Assembly: GCA_025766275.1 (NCBI GenBank)
Contig: JAFKAC010000058.1
Coordinates: forward strand, 248,001 to 312,000
Reading direction: 5' to 3'
From: Lactarius indigo
Taxonomy: Eukaryota > Basidiomycota > Agaricomycetes > Russulales > Russulaceae
Length of the DNA stretch: 64,000 nt
In this document: piece after piece, positions 1 through 12,101 of the stretch
Layout of the letters: every line of letters begins with the position of its first letter
Position numbering within the stretch: the stretch's first letter is position 1
Made by a program: the position numbers and the translations under genes
Notes under the pieces: model-generated
What the model was told of the DNA's origin: nothing
Databases searched by the model: none
What the model saw: only the letters and a program-made list of their open reading frames with translations

Positions 1-834
1 ACTGATTCTTCCCCAACACGGTTCTCCGCCTCCACTCCTGGTCATGACCTGATTCTGTCGGAGCCATGCTTGTATCCAGTCTGCAACATCGCGGGTCATA
101 TTCATGGCACTAACACCTCACCTCCCCCTGCCTCCCTTACCAGTCCCGGCGCGCATTCCCTGGTGTCCATACCTACCCCACTTCATGTCGTCGAAAGCAC
201 AACAGAGGTGCCACCACTTGACAACTCCCTCCCTGGTCATCAGACAACCATCGCTGGGTTCCGTATTCCTGTCACCTCGCCTGATCCAGCCACCGCTGGT
301 GCAATACGAGACGTCGTCACTTCCGATACTTCGACATCCATCCCTCCTCTTTCCTCTACCTCCCTACCCGCTGTCGCTTCCTTTCAGCACGACGCAAACC
401 TCCTGATGCCCTCTGACCCACCAAACTTCCTGTCGGCTTCTTCTGATCCAGTTATCGACAGTATACTTCTCACAGGTCCGTCTCTACCTTCACACTCACC
501 CACGACTTGATCTGACCTCTTGCCATCTTTCGCAGAATCTCGTCGCTCAATAATCATTACTACTGCTCCCAGCACCTCTCCAGGGCCGACCTTGGCACTT
601 GATCTAAGTACTGCTGCTGAGGACGATAGCAGCTGCAGGGATGATGAAGTTGGCCCTCCCTCTGTGAATCGCGCGATCCACGCAAACACTGTAGTTATCC
701 TAGATCCTCCACCACCATCGTCACTGCCACGAAATACTGACTCGGACGTAGCCGCCGCAGGTCTGTTACTGCGAGAAGAGCGTATAGGAGATCATTCACC
801 CAATCCTTCGCATCGCCAGTATGATATCGTTTAA
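1..834 (+). CDS. DUF6535 family protein, C-terminal tail (copy A, 5' cut by window edge)
   Basis: The frame is open from base 1 and matches the tail of the complete copies downstream (TRFSAST, then a Cys-Asn-x-x-Gly-His-Ile-His block, then Ser/Thr/Pro-rich sequence). I read it as exons 1-475 and 536-834. The 60-bp segment 476-535 starts with GT, ends with CAG, and contains an in-frame TGA at 508-510, so it is best taken as an intron; all paralogs have a GT...CAG segment of exactly 60 bp here. The protein ends Gln-Tyr-Asp-Ile-Val-TAA at 832-834. The membrane domain lies outside the window. DUF6535 has no characterised biochemical role that I know of; the tail is predicted disordered from composition. 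Confidence 0.75.
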
Positions 835-2080
835 CGCGTCCCTCAATGCCTTAGATTTGCGTGTGTGACTAGGCATATATTCCTATTGGGTTCTCTATAT
901 CACCATACTGATATTTTTCAATGTATTCCTCATCTATTTTATATGCCGCCCTACTATGCGGTGCAATGTATGTAAACTGGAGTGAAGTGAGGAGTTTCAG
1001 CCTTCCCTCCGGGCTAATGAGTGTAGCTGGAAGTGACGTGCACACCCCACATGGCCACTTCCGTCTCCTTAGCTTCAATGGTGTTTTCCGGCAAATACTG
1101 CTTGGGTCTCTTCTTTCTCAAGTGAATGCTCCCGCTGTCGAGAATGACAGATTTCTGAGGTTGAAGTAAGTGGTCATATTGGTACCATCGTCCAGCAAGA
1201 GTATGTTGACTAACTTGTCGGGCTTGTCGGGCTTCGGACCCGGCCGTGATCTGTAGTGCTTACTTCAGGCACGCAGGCGTGCAAAACCGAAGTCCTTCTG
1301 TTTCTGGGTTTAATAGATTTATTCAACAATTGATGAGCCAATAGACATTGTGACCTTAGCGACATCCATAAGTGATGACAAACGAGTGACATGTGCGGAA
1401 CTAACCACAACACATTGGTGGAATATCGGGAGTAGAAACGGTGCATGCATTCATCGAGAACCAGATGACATTGTATAGACGAGTAATTGCACCCTGCGCT
1501 GTGTATGGAGTAGCCATACTTCTGCGGTTACTCATAGCAGAGAGTAGATCAGCACTTCTAGTGGTCAGTCGGGGTGAACATGGGCTGGCTCAGGACCATA
1601 ACTTTTCTGCATACTGTAGGTCATAGAAGCAGATACCGGCTCAGACACGGTGACTCATCCAGGCCCACATGCGCAAAAGCACTGATCCATGTTCTCCTCC
1701 TCCGAGTCGCTTGGCAGCGAGCCTGTTGTCCCGTCGCTGTCACCATTGCTGCGCACCTCATGATCTTCTTCAGAAATAGTATCCTGTACCTTCTCCATGG
1801 CACGGCGTCTGCTAGTATGTACATGCAGCACCTGCGTTCATGGTGATAATTTCCCAATTCAGGCTGGCGCGAACCAGAGTGTGTGGGAGACTGTGCATAG
1901 GACTACCGGAATTAAAAAGCCCAGCTCTGGCTAAGGCACGGTCCCTTATTCCGTGATTTGTTTCGTGATTTCTGTGGGTCCGAGTCTTGGTACGATGCTT
2001 TCTCCGAATCCTACTTGGAAATAAAAGCAGACCAAGAGCCAGACTGTTGATAGGGACAGGAGAGTTCTGGGTCCACTTTC
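835..2080. other. Intergenic, 3' flank of copy A
   Basis: The first 350 bases (to about 1180) resemble the flank after copy B (5146-5430) and, more weakly, 7371-7680, sharing blocks such as GCTAATGAGTGTAGCTGGAA. This shows that duplication included sequence beyond the stop codon. From about 1180 to 2080 I recognise no gene; short ORFs in either direction lack recognisable domains. Confidence 0.5.
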
Positions 2081-2082
2081 CG

Positions 2083-2380
2083 TCCAAACAAAATGCTCAA
2101 ACTTAATACTGAATATTATACGACAATCCCCCTCTAGTCTTTGCAAAATTTTGACCCCCTTTGTTAACATGGAATGCAAATTCTTACGAAAGTACGCAAT
2201 ATAAGAAACGATTTCGCAATGGCAACCCATTGAGCATCCAGCGCTTGCAGTTCGGTCGAGCCTAGTGTCGCCTCGTGGTGCCCTGTGCCCCACGGCTCAA
2301 TAAGGGCAATCGCTTTGGCCGTAACACCTTCTACCCCACCTCATTGTATTCTCTACAATTGACTCACGTCATAATCTTCA
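2083..2380 (+). promoter_or_regulatory. Conserved upstream block of DUF6535 copy B
   Basis: This block aligns by eye with 8800-9088 and 16614-16919, directly before the start codons of copies C and D. Shared stretches include CGACAATCCCCCTC, a GTTGAC/TTTGACC...CCCTTTGTTA block, a GAAAGTACGCAATA-like block, and TTCGGTCGAGCCT about 130 bases before the ATG. Conservation of noncoding sequence may reflect shared promoter function or only recent duplication; no TATA box stands out. Confidence 0.5.
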
Positions 2381-4974
2381 ATGTCCCGAGCTCCCCACGG
2401 AACCACTTACATACCCGACGCAGGATTTGATGAAGGTACTACTTTCCTACGTAACTCCGTCCTCCCTGTTCTCACTCAGCCTGCTGCCAAAATAGGTGAC
2501 CAGTACCCACCTCAGTCGGGACAAAATCAAGCATCGCACGCTGCATCTAATTTCGTCGATGGCTCCGGGCTTATTTTCTCCATGTATATGTCTATGGCGA
2601 CGGAAGAGGATAAGAAGATGGCCGAGAACTGGAAAGCGGATGCAGACGGCATCCTCATATTTGTGCATCTATCTATCTTCTAATCTGGTGCTCTACACCG
2701 ACCCAATTTCCATAGACCGGTTTATTCTCTGCTGCTGTCGCATCCTTGATCTCAGTCTCAATTCAGGACATTCGACCGAACCCACAGGACATCTCCAATT
2801 TCTACCTCGCGAATATCTACCAGACTACCGTCGACCCCAATATATCGACTTCCCTCCCCACTTCCCCACCCCCATTCTCTCCACCAAACTATGCAGTTTG
2901 GGTAAACTCGCTTTGGTTCATGAGCTTGGTGATCAGTCTTACCTGTGCTTTGCTCGCGACGTTGTTGCAGCAATGGGCACGGAGGTATCTCAAGGTCACT
3001 CAGTCGCGTTATAGTCCACACAAGCGAGCACGAATTCGTGCGTTTTTTGCTGAAGGTGTTGACAAGTTTCTCCTTCCATGGGCGGTTGAAACTCTTCCTG
3101 CGCTTCTCCACATTTCCCTGTTCCTGTTCTTCGCTGGCCTGGTTGTGTTCCTTCACAACGTTGATATCACAATTTTCAAGATGGTGTTGTCATGGGTCGG
3201 CCTTTGCACGGCTCTGTATGGATCCATCACATTGATGCCGGTCTTTCGTCTTGATAGCCCATACTATACATCGCTTTCGTCCTCCGCGTGGTTCATTGTT
3301 TCTGGGATATGTTGTCTTGCCTCTCAGCTTCGTTGGTTGCTTGTTTGGTCAGCTTGCTATCCTCGTCCATTCTTTGGGTTCGGGACCCGTTGGTACAAAC
3401 GGCTCGTGCATGGCATGCAGAAGACAATCGAGAAAGCTGCTCTGGCACGCCGAGCGGAGATTGACACTCGCGCCTTCATGTGGACATTTGACAGTTTAGA
3501 CGAAGATCACGAACTGGAGCGCTTCTTTTCCGGCTTACCCGGCTTCCGCAGCTCCGATGAGGTCGACGATCCCCTACCTGATCTTTTTATGGGGTCAAAA
3601 CAGAAGCTTTCAGAGGCGTTGATAGGGTTGTTTGACCGCACTCTTTCATCCGATTTGCTTCCCGAGCATGTCAAAAATCGCCGAGCCATCGTCTGCGCGA
3701 AGGCCCTTGATCCGGGGCAGTTTCCTGACGCATTTTGGGATACCCTCGATGAAGTTATTTCTAGAGATGGACTACAAACAGCCGAATTAGTTCGCATCAT
3801 GAGAGGTCGGGACAGTGACAGAGACCAAGAAACTGCATTGCTTGGAGAAGCCCTATTTAGCAATGCTATTACCAAGGTTATTGCAAGAACGCAACGCCGC
3901 GATGGCTCTTGGCTTATTTCCGCCCCCGACAAACTGGGCATCCCAGAAGCTGATCTCCAACACTTAGCCGCAGATGGCGACAGCTCTTCACTTTCCAACT
4001 TGAATCACCTCATTCGCCATCAATATAACCATAGTGGAAAGTCGTCCTGGTCAATGACTAGGTTCTCAAAAATTCTAGAGGCAGCTTCGGAATTCAATGT
4101 GCAAGACACATCACTTCATCTGCAGCACGAGTTCTGTACTCTCTGGAATCAATGCGTTCTCAAAGCGCAGAATAACAGCAACCAGTGGATGGCGTACGCT
4201 GTTCTCAGACCTATTTGCAACGTATACATCACCTTACATGAAGGCACCGATTCAGCTCCAACACGGTTCTCTGCCTCCACTAGTGATGGTGATTCCATTA
4301 TATGGGACCCATCCGCGTATCCATTATGCAACGTCGCTGGCCATATTCACGACGACTCAGCCCCCACAATCTCTGCTAGTCCCGATCTGCCTTCCCCCCC
4401 CGTACCTGCCCCGCTTCGTGTTGACGAAAGCCTCTTGACAGTGCCGCCGCAGCCCGACGACGCTATATATGTTCCAGGGTCATTCCACGCTGTCCATCAG
4501 ACAACTACCCAAAGCCTCCGCATTTCTGTTACCCCACCAGGTCAAGCCATCACTGATGCGATACCGGACACTATCCCCTCAGGTGTAACAAAGCTGCGCC
4601 CTACTCCCGAAACATCCACATCCACATCCGCCCCTCCTCTTTCCTCTAACTCCCCACCCACTGACGTCGCCCTCCAGCACAACGCAGACCTCCTGGCGCC
4701 TTCCGGTTCACCAAACCGCCCTTCTTCGTCTTCTCATCCAAATCTAGACAATACACTTCCTGCAGGTATGTCTCTCACTTCACACTCGCCCACGACTCGA
4801 TCCGACCCCTCCCCGTCTTTCACAGAATTTCATCGCTCGACAATAGTCCCTACTATTCCCAGCACTTCGACAGGGTTGGCCTCTGCACCTAATCTAGGTA
4901 CTGCTACCGCCGAGGACGATGGTAGCCCTCAGCCCAGTTTGTGCAAGGAAGAGGACGCTCTTGGTTCCCCCTGA
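2381..4974 (+). CDS. DUF6535 multi-pass membrane protein (copy B)
   Basis: Exons 2381-2435, 2496-2662, 2716-4765 and 4826-4974; introns of 60, 53 and 60 bp. Splice sites were chosen because the same phase-1 and phase-0 junctions restore one reading frame in copies B, C, D and E. The product is about 806 aa. The DUF6535 domain (roughly residues 40-240) starts with a Met-rich helix (IFSMYM...ENWKADADGILIF), then Thr-Gly-Leu-Phe-Ser-Ala-Ala, a VNSLWFMSLVISLTCALLATLLQQWARRYL segment (two recognisable halves), LLHISLFLFFAGLVVFL and a WVGLCTALYGSITLMP helix: about four or five membrane spans. A helical soluble region (DEDHELERFFSGLPG) and a Ser/Thr/Pro-rich tail follow. The TGA at 4972 stops 57 codons before the paralogous YDIV terminus, which remains in frame to TAA 5143-5145. 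Confidence 0.82.
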
Positions 4975-5145
4975 TATAATCGTGCAATCCGTATGAACAC
5001 GACGACCCCAGATCTTCTATCACAATCCTCGTTACTGCCATCGGATACTGACTCGGATGTAGCCGTCGCAGGTCCGGCACTGCGAGCTGAGCGCTTAGGA
5101 ATTCATTCACCGCATCCTTCGCATTTCCGGTATGATATCGTTTAA

Positions 5146-6628
5146 CTCGTCCCTCAATGACTTGGATGATGTACTTTTCTCATTTTATGAATATACCGCC
5201 CTATTACGTGTTACAAATACTATATGTATACTCGAGTAGAGTGAGCCTCAGTCTTCCCTTCGAGCTAATGAGTGTAGCTGGAAGTGACGTACGCGCCGCC
5301 TCTGTCTCCTCAGCTTCAATAGTGTCTGCCGGCAAATATTGGCTGCTTTGGTTTTCGTGTCGAAAGAACGCTGCAGCCATCGAGAACGACAGATGTCTGA
5401 GTAGGGGATTGCGTCCAACGAGAGTAACTTAGACGCGTCGGACATGTCTGTGGTTATGTGACCAATCGCGTATTTGACGGTGATAGTCAAGGAAGCAACT
5501 CACCCGAGCCCGTCCCATGCACGAAAGTACCGACCCACGCACTGTCTCCGCCCCACTCGGAGAGAGGATGTTATCCCATGGCCGTCACCATTGCCACGCA
5601 CAGGTGAGTCTCTTCACAAACACTGCTGGCATGTATGGTACCTGCATGCATGAGATGACGTACGTAGCGGGGCGATGGTTTCCTGGCAGGGGTCAGAGCG
5701 CGGCAAAAGTGGGAAAGCGAGGCGCGGCACTATGCGGGCACCGCTGTCCGCGACAGACTCATACGGGTGCTCATGAAAGGGGCCGCTCGCAGCTCGTGAG
5801 CTTGCAGGCGTGGGTAGTAAGTAGCTGATGGTGGGGTCAAGACAGCTGAAAGCTCGACCCGTGCGTGTTTTTTTGACCCTGATACGGCATCACGAGATGA
5901 GAAGTACAGGCAGGGACAATGCGAGTACTTACATGGTAAAACTTGGCATGTAGAAGGCTGCTGGCCGCCCCTAGGTGTGGAAAACATATGAATAACGCTG
6001 GGACAATGATTCGGGCGCGGCGTGCGGTGAGACGTTTTACGTCGAGGCGAGACGAGGTTTGTTGACCGAAACCCCTTTACCGGACCTGGGAAGGCTAGGA
6101 AATGTGATGGTGCGTTACTGTTTCGACGCCATCAGTTGGTAAAGACTGGACAGATACCAGACGGCCTGTTGATAAGCAGGAGCAACTACAGAGTTGGCAT
6201 GTCCTCCGCTCTCGTAGCTAATAGTATTTCCACACACATCCGCAAGCCCGTGACAAGGGATAATGAAGAGGTGCTGAATGAGCATAAGACAGTCCTATCC
6301 CGAGAAATGTGTGCTGTCCAGAATGGAGCGGAGGTGGGAGACTCTGAACAGTGGGTCCTGGACTGAAGAAGTCCGTGCATAAGAATATATGAGTTATTTC
6401 ATAGGCGACTGGCTACCACCTAAGTAGGGTAGAGCGTAGAGGAGGTCGTGGGGGGCACAGTCAAGTGATGGAAGACGTGTGCGAAGATGACGAATACAGA
6501 AAGCGGTCGTACATGGGTTAGGGTTACCGTACGCCCAAGTCGAGCATCACTCACATCACGTCATTCCTTCGTCTCTCTGTACTCACGTTCGTCTCTCCTA
6601 TGCTTTTAGCACAGAATGTGAGAACCGG
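5146..6628. other. Intergenic, 3' flank of copy B
   Basis: The first 290 bases duplicate the flank of copy A. The rest (5440-6628) holds only short ORFs without recognised domains and no convincing splice pattern. I see no RNA gene or repeat here. Confidence 0.45.
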
Positions 6629-7015
6629 ATGTTTTTGGAGTTGTTCAGGGAGATTGTATGTTTCTTTCGAAACGTATTCGGTCTGATCCTGTTTTTTTGT
6701 ATGCACTACTGCCTCGTGCCCTCCCGCCCCCGAATGCACGCTGCTCACTGCACTATTCATCTTCTGATTGTCCCCATCGTCGCCGTTGTCTCGTACCTCT
6801 TACCCTCTTCCTCTCCTGGCAGTCTCTCCCACTTTCACCCTCTCCAGGAGACATCCCTTAATCCAATCCGTATCCCCAAGACGTTCCGCATATCTCAGTT
6901 CGAACCCACCCCCGCTGCGACAGATTGGGAGAATCAGCATTTCCTTGAGCTCTCGAAGTACCGATCGCACGATTTGATCCCTCAGGGTTCTGCCAACGCA
7001 AGAAATCTCAGGTGA
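6629..7015 (+). CDS. Small hypothetical ORF, doubtful
   Basis: A 128-codon ATG frame with a hydrophobic first third, including an FGLILFFCMHYCLV stretch and LLIVPIVAVVSYLL, then a more polar half with an ELSKYRSHDLIPQG segment. I do not recognise the family. It lies between DUF6535 units without a conserved upstream block, and two other frames are also open here because of low stop-codon density, so it may be chance. Could also be the 5' exon of a decayed gene. Confidence 0.2.
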   Translation: MFLELFREIVCFFRNVFGLILFFCMHYCLVPSRPRMHAAHCTIHLLIVPIVAVVSYLLPSSSPGSLSHFHPLQETSLNPIRIPKTFRISQFEPTPAATDWENQHFLELSKYRSHDLIPQGSANARNLR

Positions 7016-7199
7016 AGTTGCTCGAGCTCATATTTACTTCCCGTGCTCTGCGTGCTTGTGTGTACGCTCAGGTCTGATGGAGCAATCCACCCGGTCAACT
7101 GACACTCGAAAGCTGTTCTAAACCCACGGGGCTCAGGTGCCAATCATCCAGTCAGGGGCCATTTCACCATTCTTTTCGTTTTTCGTCTTTCGGCGCTCG

Positions 7200-7370
7200 T
7201 GTTCACTTCCTCTCTGACTTCCCCGGATCTTCCACCACTGTCCCCGTCACTGTCTTTGGCTACTGACGTAGCCATCGCAGGTCAGCCATGGTGCTCTCTT
7301 GGTGCAGAGGATATAGGAGATCGTCGATCATCCTCCGCACCCTTCACGCGGTCAGTATGATATCGTTTAA
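7200..7370 (+). pseudogene. DUF6535 tail relic
   Basis: About 170 bases resemble the last part of the DUF6535 tail: a ...CTGACGTAGCCATCGCAGGTC stretch as in the 15.2-kb relic, ending in TATGATATCGTTTAA (7356-7370), the codons Tyr-Asp-Ile-Val-stop. The frame upstream is interrupted by stops and shifts. The 3' flank to about 7680 also matches the flanks of copies A and B, so this is the right end of a lost unit. Confidence 0.55.
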
Positions 7371-7979
7371 CGTATCCCCCGGTCCCCTAGATGTGTGTGT
7401 GCGATATATATTCTTATTGGGTTCTCGACATCACATCGCTGATCTTCTGTATATATTTACTATTAAGTTGTACGAATAATATGGCGAAATGTGTGAATCC
7501 GCGCAGTGGGGAAATGTGAGTAACGAGTCCAATTTCCCTGCAGGCTGATAGGCGGACCCGGAAGTGATACAGAAGACTTTGCGCGTACACCTGGGTGGCC
7601 ATGTTCATCTTCTCAGCTCCAACGGTGTCTGCAAAAACTAGTGGATTGGATCTCTTGTCGAGAGCAACGTTGGCTGGGGCCGCTCAAACTTGAAGGCGGG
7701 GGGAAAAGGATGTTGCGAGACGTCAAAGTGACGGGGCACTCATAGCAGGTTACAATGAATACAAACCAAAGTCGTTATGTATGTGGCGTATGTCTGAGAG
7801 AACCTTGCGGCCGCCGGCATCGAGAACAACAGGTCCTTGTGGACTTTGAGACCGACGCGGGTATCCCATCATGGTGTCTCGGACGCCGTGACTGCTCCGT
7901 AACCTCCGTTACAGTGTCGGGCGGAGGCGACAACATTGAGCACGCCCACGAGTCAGGCAGGCCACCCAGCGAGGCGCAT

Positions 7980-8620
7980 GATCGACAGTGCCGACTCTTC
8001 GGACCGAATACATCTCCATAGTCTTGACCTTAGACAAGCCGGCGGGACTGCTTTTTTTTTTTTGGCAGGGTCAATGAAGGAAGAAATAAATAATTGGGTG
8101 GGGGGTGGACTCTGAGGGAAGACGCACCATCGATGATCCAGCGCTCTACTCGAGTTGTGGACATGACGACACATGCCGTATTCCGGCAGCAACTCCTTGC
8201 GCATACTGCCAGGCGCGCAGGTCGTGCAGCCCACCACTTGGCGATATCTGGAGAAGCGTGAAAAGCGAGTGCGCTTGCGTAGGACCGTGTCAAGTTTTCG
8301 GAGAGGGTCAATAAGATGGTTGGGATCGGCTGAAGTGGTGGCGATCGTGTCGAATTACTGCAAGGTGTATCGATACGCCTGCGATGCGGGTTAATGAGGG
8401 CGGACATATACGAGCTCGCTGATCCAAAAAAAAAAAAAAAAAAAAAAAAAATATACGAGCTCGCACGGAGAGCAGGCGCATCAGCAGGCGAAGGGGAGAG
8501 AGGCAGGGGACGCATGGCTGCTCCGCTTCAGAAAAGACGTCGCAAAGTGCTCCCAAAAAAAAACATCCCTGAGGGTGTGATCTCCCACTCGTCGGCGCAG
8601 GAGACCGGCAATGCAACCCA
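7980..8620 (-). pseudogene. Degenerate eIF3 subunit M-like relic
   Basis: Read on minus, broken frames give an AHSLFTLLQI-like segment followed by a GGLHDLRAWQ-like segment, corresponding to the middle of fungal eIF3m (PCI-domain subunit of translation initiation factor 3), where a 'KLDAV...HELFSLLQIF' segment is typical. Homologous relics lie at about 12.1, 13.9, 41.5 and 63.5 kb, all minus-strand near DUF6535 copies. Stops, frameshifts and an internal poly(A) insertion make this a pseudogene. Family assignment is from memory of the family, not a search. Confidence 0.4.
8406..8464 (+). mobile_element. Retroposition footprint: 6 bp plus poly(A), flanked by a 14-bp target duplication
   Basis: A perfect 14-bp direct repeat ATATACGAGCTCGC (8406-8419 and 8451-8464) flanks TGATCC followed by 25 A (8426-8450). 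This is the signature of target-primed reverse transcription (LINE-type machinery) with almost complete 5' truncation. It sits inside the eIF3m-like relic. Confidence 0.75.
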
Positions 8621-8799
8621 TCGCTTGACTCTTGAACTTTCTTGGAACCTCTCGGTATGACCCGCCGGGAAATAGAAGTATACAGAATTGTTAATGGAGA
8701 CGAGGAGCATTTAATTGGTCCGATACTGTATGATCGGATTGAGAGGAGGGCGGCCAGTGGTAGGTGTTACATCACTGATTTGGTTCGAGTTCAGCGCTA

Positions 8800-9088
8800 A
8801 TCGATATTTCGTCCAAAAAAACGCCGAATATTGGATTTTATTCGACAATCCCCCTCCAGTCTTTACTTGCGGCATGTTGACTCCCTTTGTTACCATGCAG
8901 TTCCGAGACTCGAAAGTACTCAATATGAGAAATGAAGCCTATTTCGCAACGACAACTTGTTGAGCATCCGGCGCTTGCGGTTCGGTCGAGCCTCGTGTCG
9001 CGTCGCGGTCCTCTACGGCCGGATAAGTCGCTCTGGCCACAACAAGTTCTACCCTATTTCATTGTGCCCTCTACAATCGTAGTCTTCA
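8800..9088 (+). promoter_or_regulatory. Conserved upstream block of DUF6535 copy C
   Basis: Same blocks as upstream of copies B and D, including CGACAATCCCCCTC, a GTTGACTCCCTTTGTTACC block and GGTTCGGTCGAGCCTCGTGT, ending just before the ATG at 9089. Confidence 0.5.
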
Positions 9089-11845
9089 ATGTCCCGAGCT
9101 TCTCACGAAGCTACTAATGTACCTGGCGCAGGATTTCACGAAGGTACTGATTTCCTACCTGACTCTATCCTCCCCGTTCTCATCTAGCCCGCCGTCAACA
9201 CAGGTGACCAGTACCCTCAATTGAGACAAAATCAAGCATCACACGCCGCATCTAATTTCGTCGATGGCTCCGGGCCTATTTTTTCGATGTATATGGAACT
9301 GGCGACGGAAGAGGACAAGAAAATGGTCGAGAACTGGAAAGCGGATGCAGACGGCATCCTCATATTTGTGCGTCTCTGCCTTTTGATCTGGTGCTTCGTA
9401 CTGATCCAAATCTCGTAGACCGGTCTATTCTCTGCTGCTGTCGCATCCTTGATCTCAGTCTCCATTCAGGATATTCGACCGAACCCACAGGACACCTCCA
9501 ATTTCTACCTTGCAAATATCTATCAGACTACCGTCAACCCCAATATCTCCACTTCCCTCCCCACTTCCCCTCCCCCATTCTCTCCGCCTAACTATGCAGT
9601 TTGGGTGAACTCACTTTGGTTCATGAGCTTGGTGATCAGTCTTACCTGTGCTCTTCTTGCGACGTTGTTGCAGCAATGGGCACGAAGATATCTCAAGGTG
9701 ACTCAGACACGTTACAGTCCAGAAAAGCGAGCACGAATTCGTTCGTTCTTTGCTGAGGGGGTCGACAAGTATCTCCTCCCATGGGTGGTCGAAGCATTGC
9801 CCGCTCTACTCCACATTTCCCTGTTCCTGTTCTTTGCCGGCCTGATCGTGTTCCTATCCAACGTTTATATGACGATTTTCAAGTTGGTGTTGTCATGGGT
9901 CGGCCTTTGCACGGCTGTGTACGGATGCATCACATTGATGCCAATCTTTCGTCGCGATAGCCCATACTACACATCACTTTCATCCTCCACGTGGTTCGTT
10001 TTTTTTGGGATAGCAAATGTCATCTTTCACCTTCGCTGGTGGTTTATTGTGTTAGTTCGTTATCGTCGTCCGATCTTTAGAAGGATCGCGAGCCATTGGG
10101 GCAACTTGCTGGTGCAGGGCATTCAGAGGACAGCCGAGGAAACTGCTCTGGAGTCCCGATCAAAGCTCGACGCCCGTGCCTTCATGTGGACGTTCAACTG
10201 TCTGGACGAAGATCACGAACTGGAGCGCTTCTTTTCCGGCCTACCCGGCATCCGCAGCTCCAAGGTGGTCCACGATCCTCTGCCCGGTCTCACCAAAGAG
10301 GACAAAGGCAACCTTTCTCACGCATTGATAGGATTCTTTGACCGCACTTTCTCATCCGATTTGCTTCCCGGGCCTGTCAAAAACCACCGGGCCATGATCT
10401 GCGCGAAAGCCCTTGATCCGCTGCAATTTCCTTTTGCATTTTGGTATATCCTCGACAGAGTCATTTCTGGCGATCAACATGATGGATTTCAAACTGCCGA
10501 TTTTGTCCGTGTCATGCGAGGTTGGCGCAGTGGTGGAGATCGAGAAACTGCATTACTTGGAGAGGCCATGTTCACCTGTCTTATTGCAAGAGCGCAACGA
10601 CGTGGCGACTCTTGGCTTATTTCCGACCCCAATAAACTGGGAATCCCAGAAGCTGACCTCCGACGCTACGCCACAGACCGCACCTTGTCACTTACAAGCT
10701 TGATTTGTATCACTCGCTACCAATTTAGCCAGTTCGGGAAACTGCTCTGGCAAGATCACCACATCTCGGAATTTCTAGAGGAAGCTTCGAAATTCGATGT
10801 GCAAGATACGTCGCCCAATCTCCAGCACGAGTTTTGTGCACTCTGGAATCAAATCTTTCTCAAAGCGCAGAATGACGGCAATCGGCGGATGGCAATATTG
10901 ATCCTCAGACCGATTCGGAAGGTATACATGGCTCTTCATGAAGGTACCGATGCTGCCCCAACACAATTCTCCGCCTCCACCCCTGTTTGGGATGAAGTTC
11001 TGTTCGACCCAAGCTCATATCCACGTTGCAACGTTGTTAGCCATATTCACGACTCTGCTTCGACAACCTCAGCTCACTCTGTCCTGCACGGTAATGACGC
11101 GCCGCCCCCTGCTCTCTTTACCAGCCACGATGTGCCTTTCTCGTCTGTACCTGTCCCACCTCACATTGTCGAAAGCCTCACGGATATACCGCTTGACGAC
11201 TTCCACCCCCGGACCGCTCATCAGACGACCTCCGAAAGCCTCTCATTTCCTGTCACCTCACCAGATCCGGCGACCGCTGATGCGACCATCACCTCTGGTG
11301 GAACAGTACCCCACCCCACTTCTGTGACCTTAACATCCGCCCCTCCTCTTTCGTCTACCTCGCCACCCGCTGCCGCTACCCTCCAGCACAACGCAGACCT
11401 CATGGTACCTTCTGATCCATCAAACCACCCTTCAGCTTATCCAATTCTGGACAATACACTTCCGACAGGTTTGTCACTATCTTCACACTTACCCATGGCT
11501 CGATCTGACCGCTCGCTTTCTAACACAGAAATTCATCTTCCGGAAATAATCCCTACTACTCCCAGCGCTTCGACAGAGCCAGCCTCTGCACCTGATCTGT
11601 GTGCCACTGTCGAGGACGACGGCAGCCCGGAGCTTGGTCCACACGTGAAAGTGACACTTGACCCCCCTTCCGCGATTCACTCAATTCACGAAAACACTCT
11701 GGCCACCCCACATCCTCCACAGCACCCCTCGCCAGTCACAGACATGTACCCGACCATTGCGAGCCCATCACCGCGTGAACCAAATGCTGAGCGTACAGGA
11801 GATCACCCACCACAGCTCTTGCATTGCCCGTATGATATAGTTTAA
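9089..11845 (+). CDS. DUF6535 multi-pass membrane protein (copy C, intact)
   Basis: Exons 9089-9143, 9204-9367, 9419-11468 and 11529-11845; introns of 60, 51 and 60 bp at the same positions and phases as in copy B. Without removal of the first intron an in-frame TAG would interrupt the N-terminus, which supports the splice. The product is about 861 aa: a short variable N-terminus, a DUF6535 domain with four or five membrane spans (TGLFSAAVASL, LWFMSLVISL, LLHISLFLFF, LSWVGLCTAVYG), a soluble helical middle with the conserved DEDHELERFFSGLPG motif, and a Ser/Thr/Pro-rich tail ending Pro-Tyr-Asp-Ile-Val. This is the best-preserved copy. Its 3' flank is nearly identical to that of copy E, so those two are close sisters. 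Confidence 0.87.
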
Positions 11846-12101
11846 CACTCCCCGGTCTCTTAGATGCGAATGTACGATATATTCTTGTTAGACTCTCGAT
11901 ATCGTCATTATGGATATTATTCGATACTTTTTACTTTTTCTCGTCTTGTGTATATGCCGTCTCTATTACATGGTACAAATACCGTGGCGAAATGTATGCG
12001 CTTGGTAGAATGGCGAGCTGTGAGTGAGGAGTCTCAGCGACCCCCTTGATTGGACTGATGAGTGTACCTGGCAGAGACGTGGGGGCCTGCGCGCACGTAG
12101 C

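Noticed and set aside
508..510. In-frame TGA taken at first as a premature stop in DUF6535 copy A
   Set aside because: It lies inside the conserved 60-bp GT...CAG segment, so splicing removes it.
2758..3156. Minus-strand ORFs opposite DUF6535 exons (also at 3507-3998, 17479-17676, 18027-18464)
   Set aside because: They mirror codon bias of the plus-strand genes, lack domains and recur only because the genes are paralogs.
8035..8070. Poly(T) followed by GGCAGGG, similar to 62319-62338
   Set aside because: Too short to claim a shared element; no target duplication or TIR at 8.0 kb.
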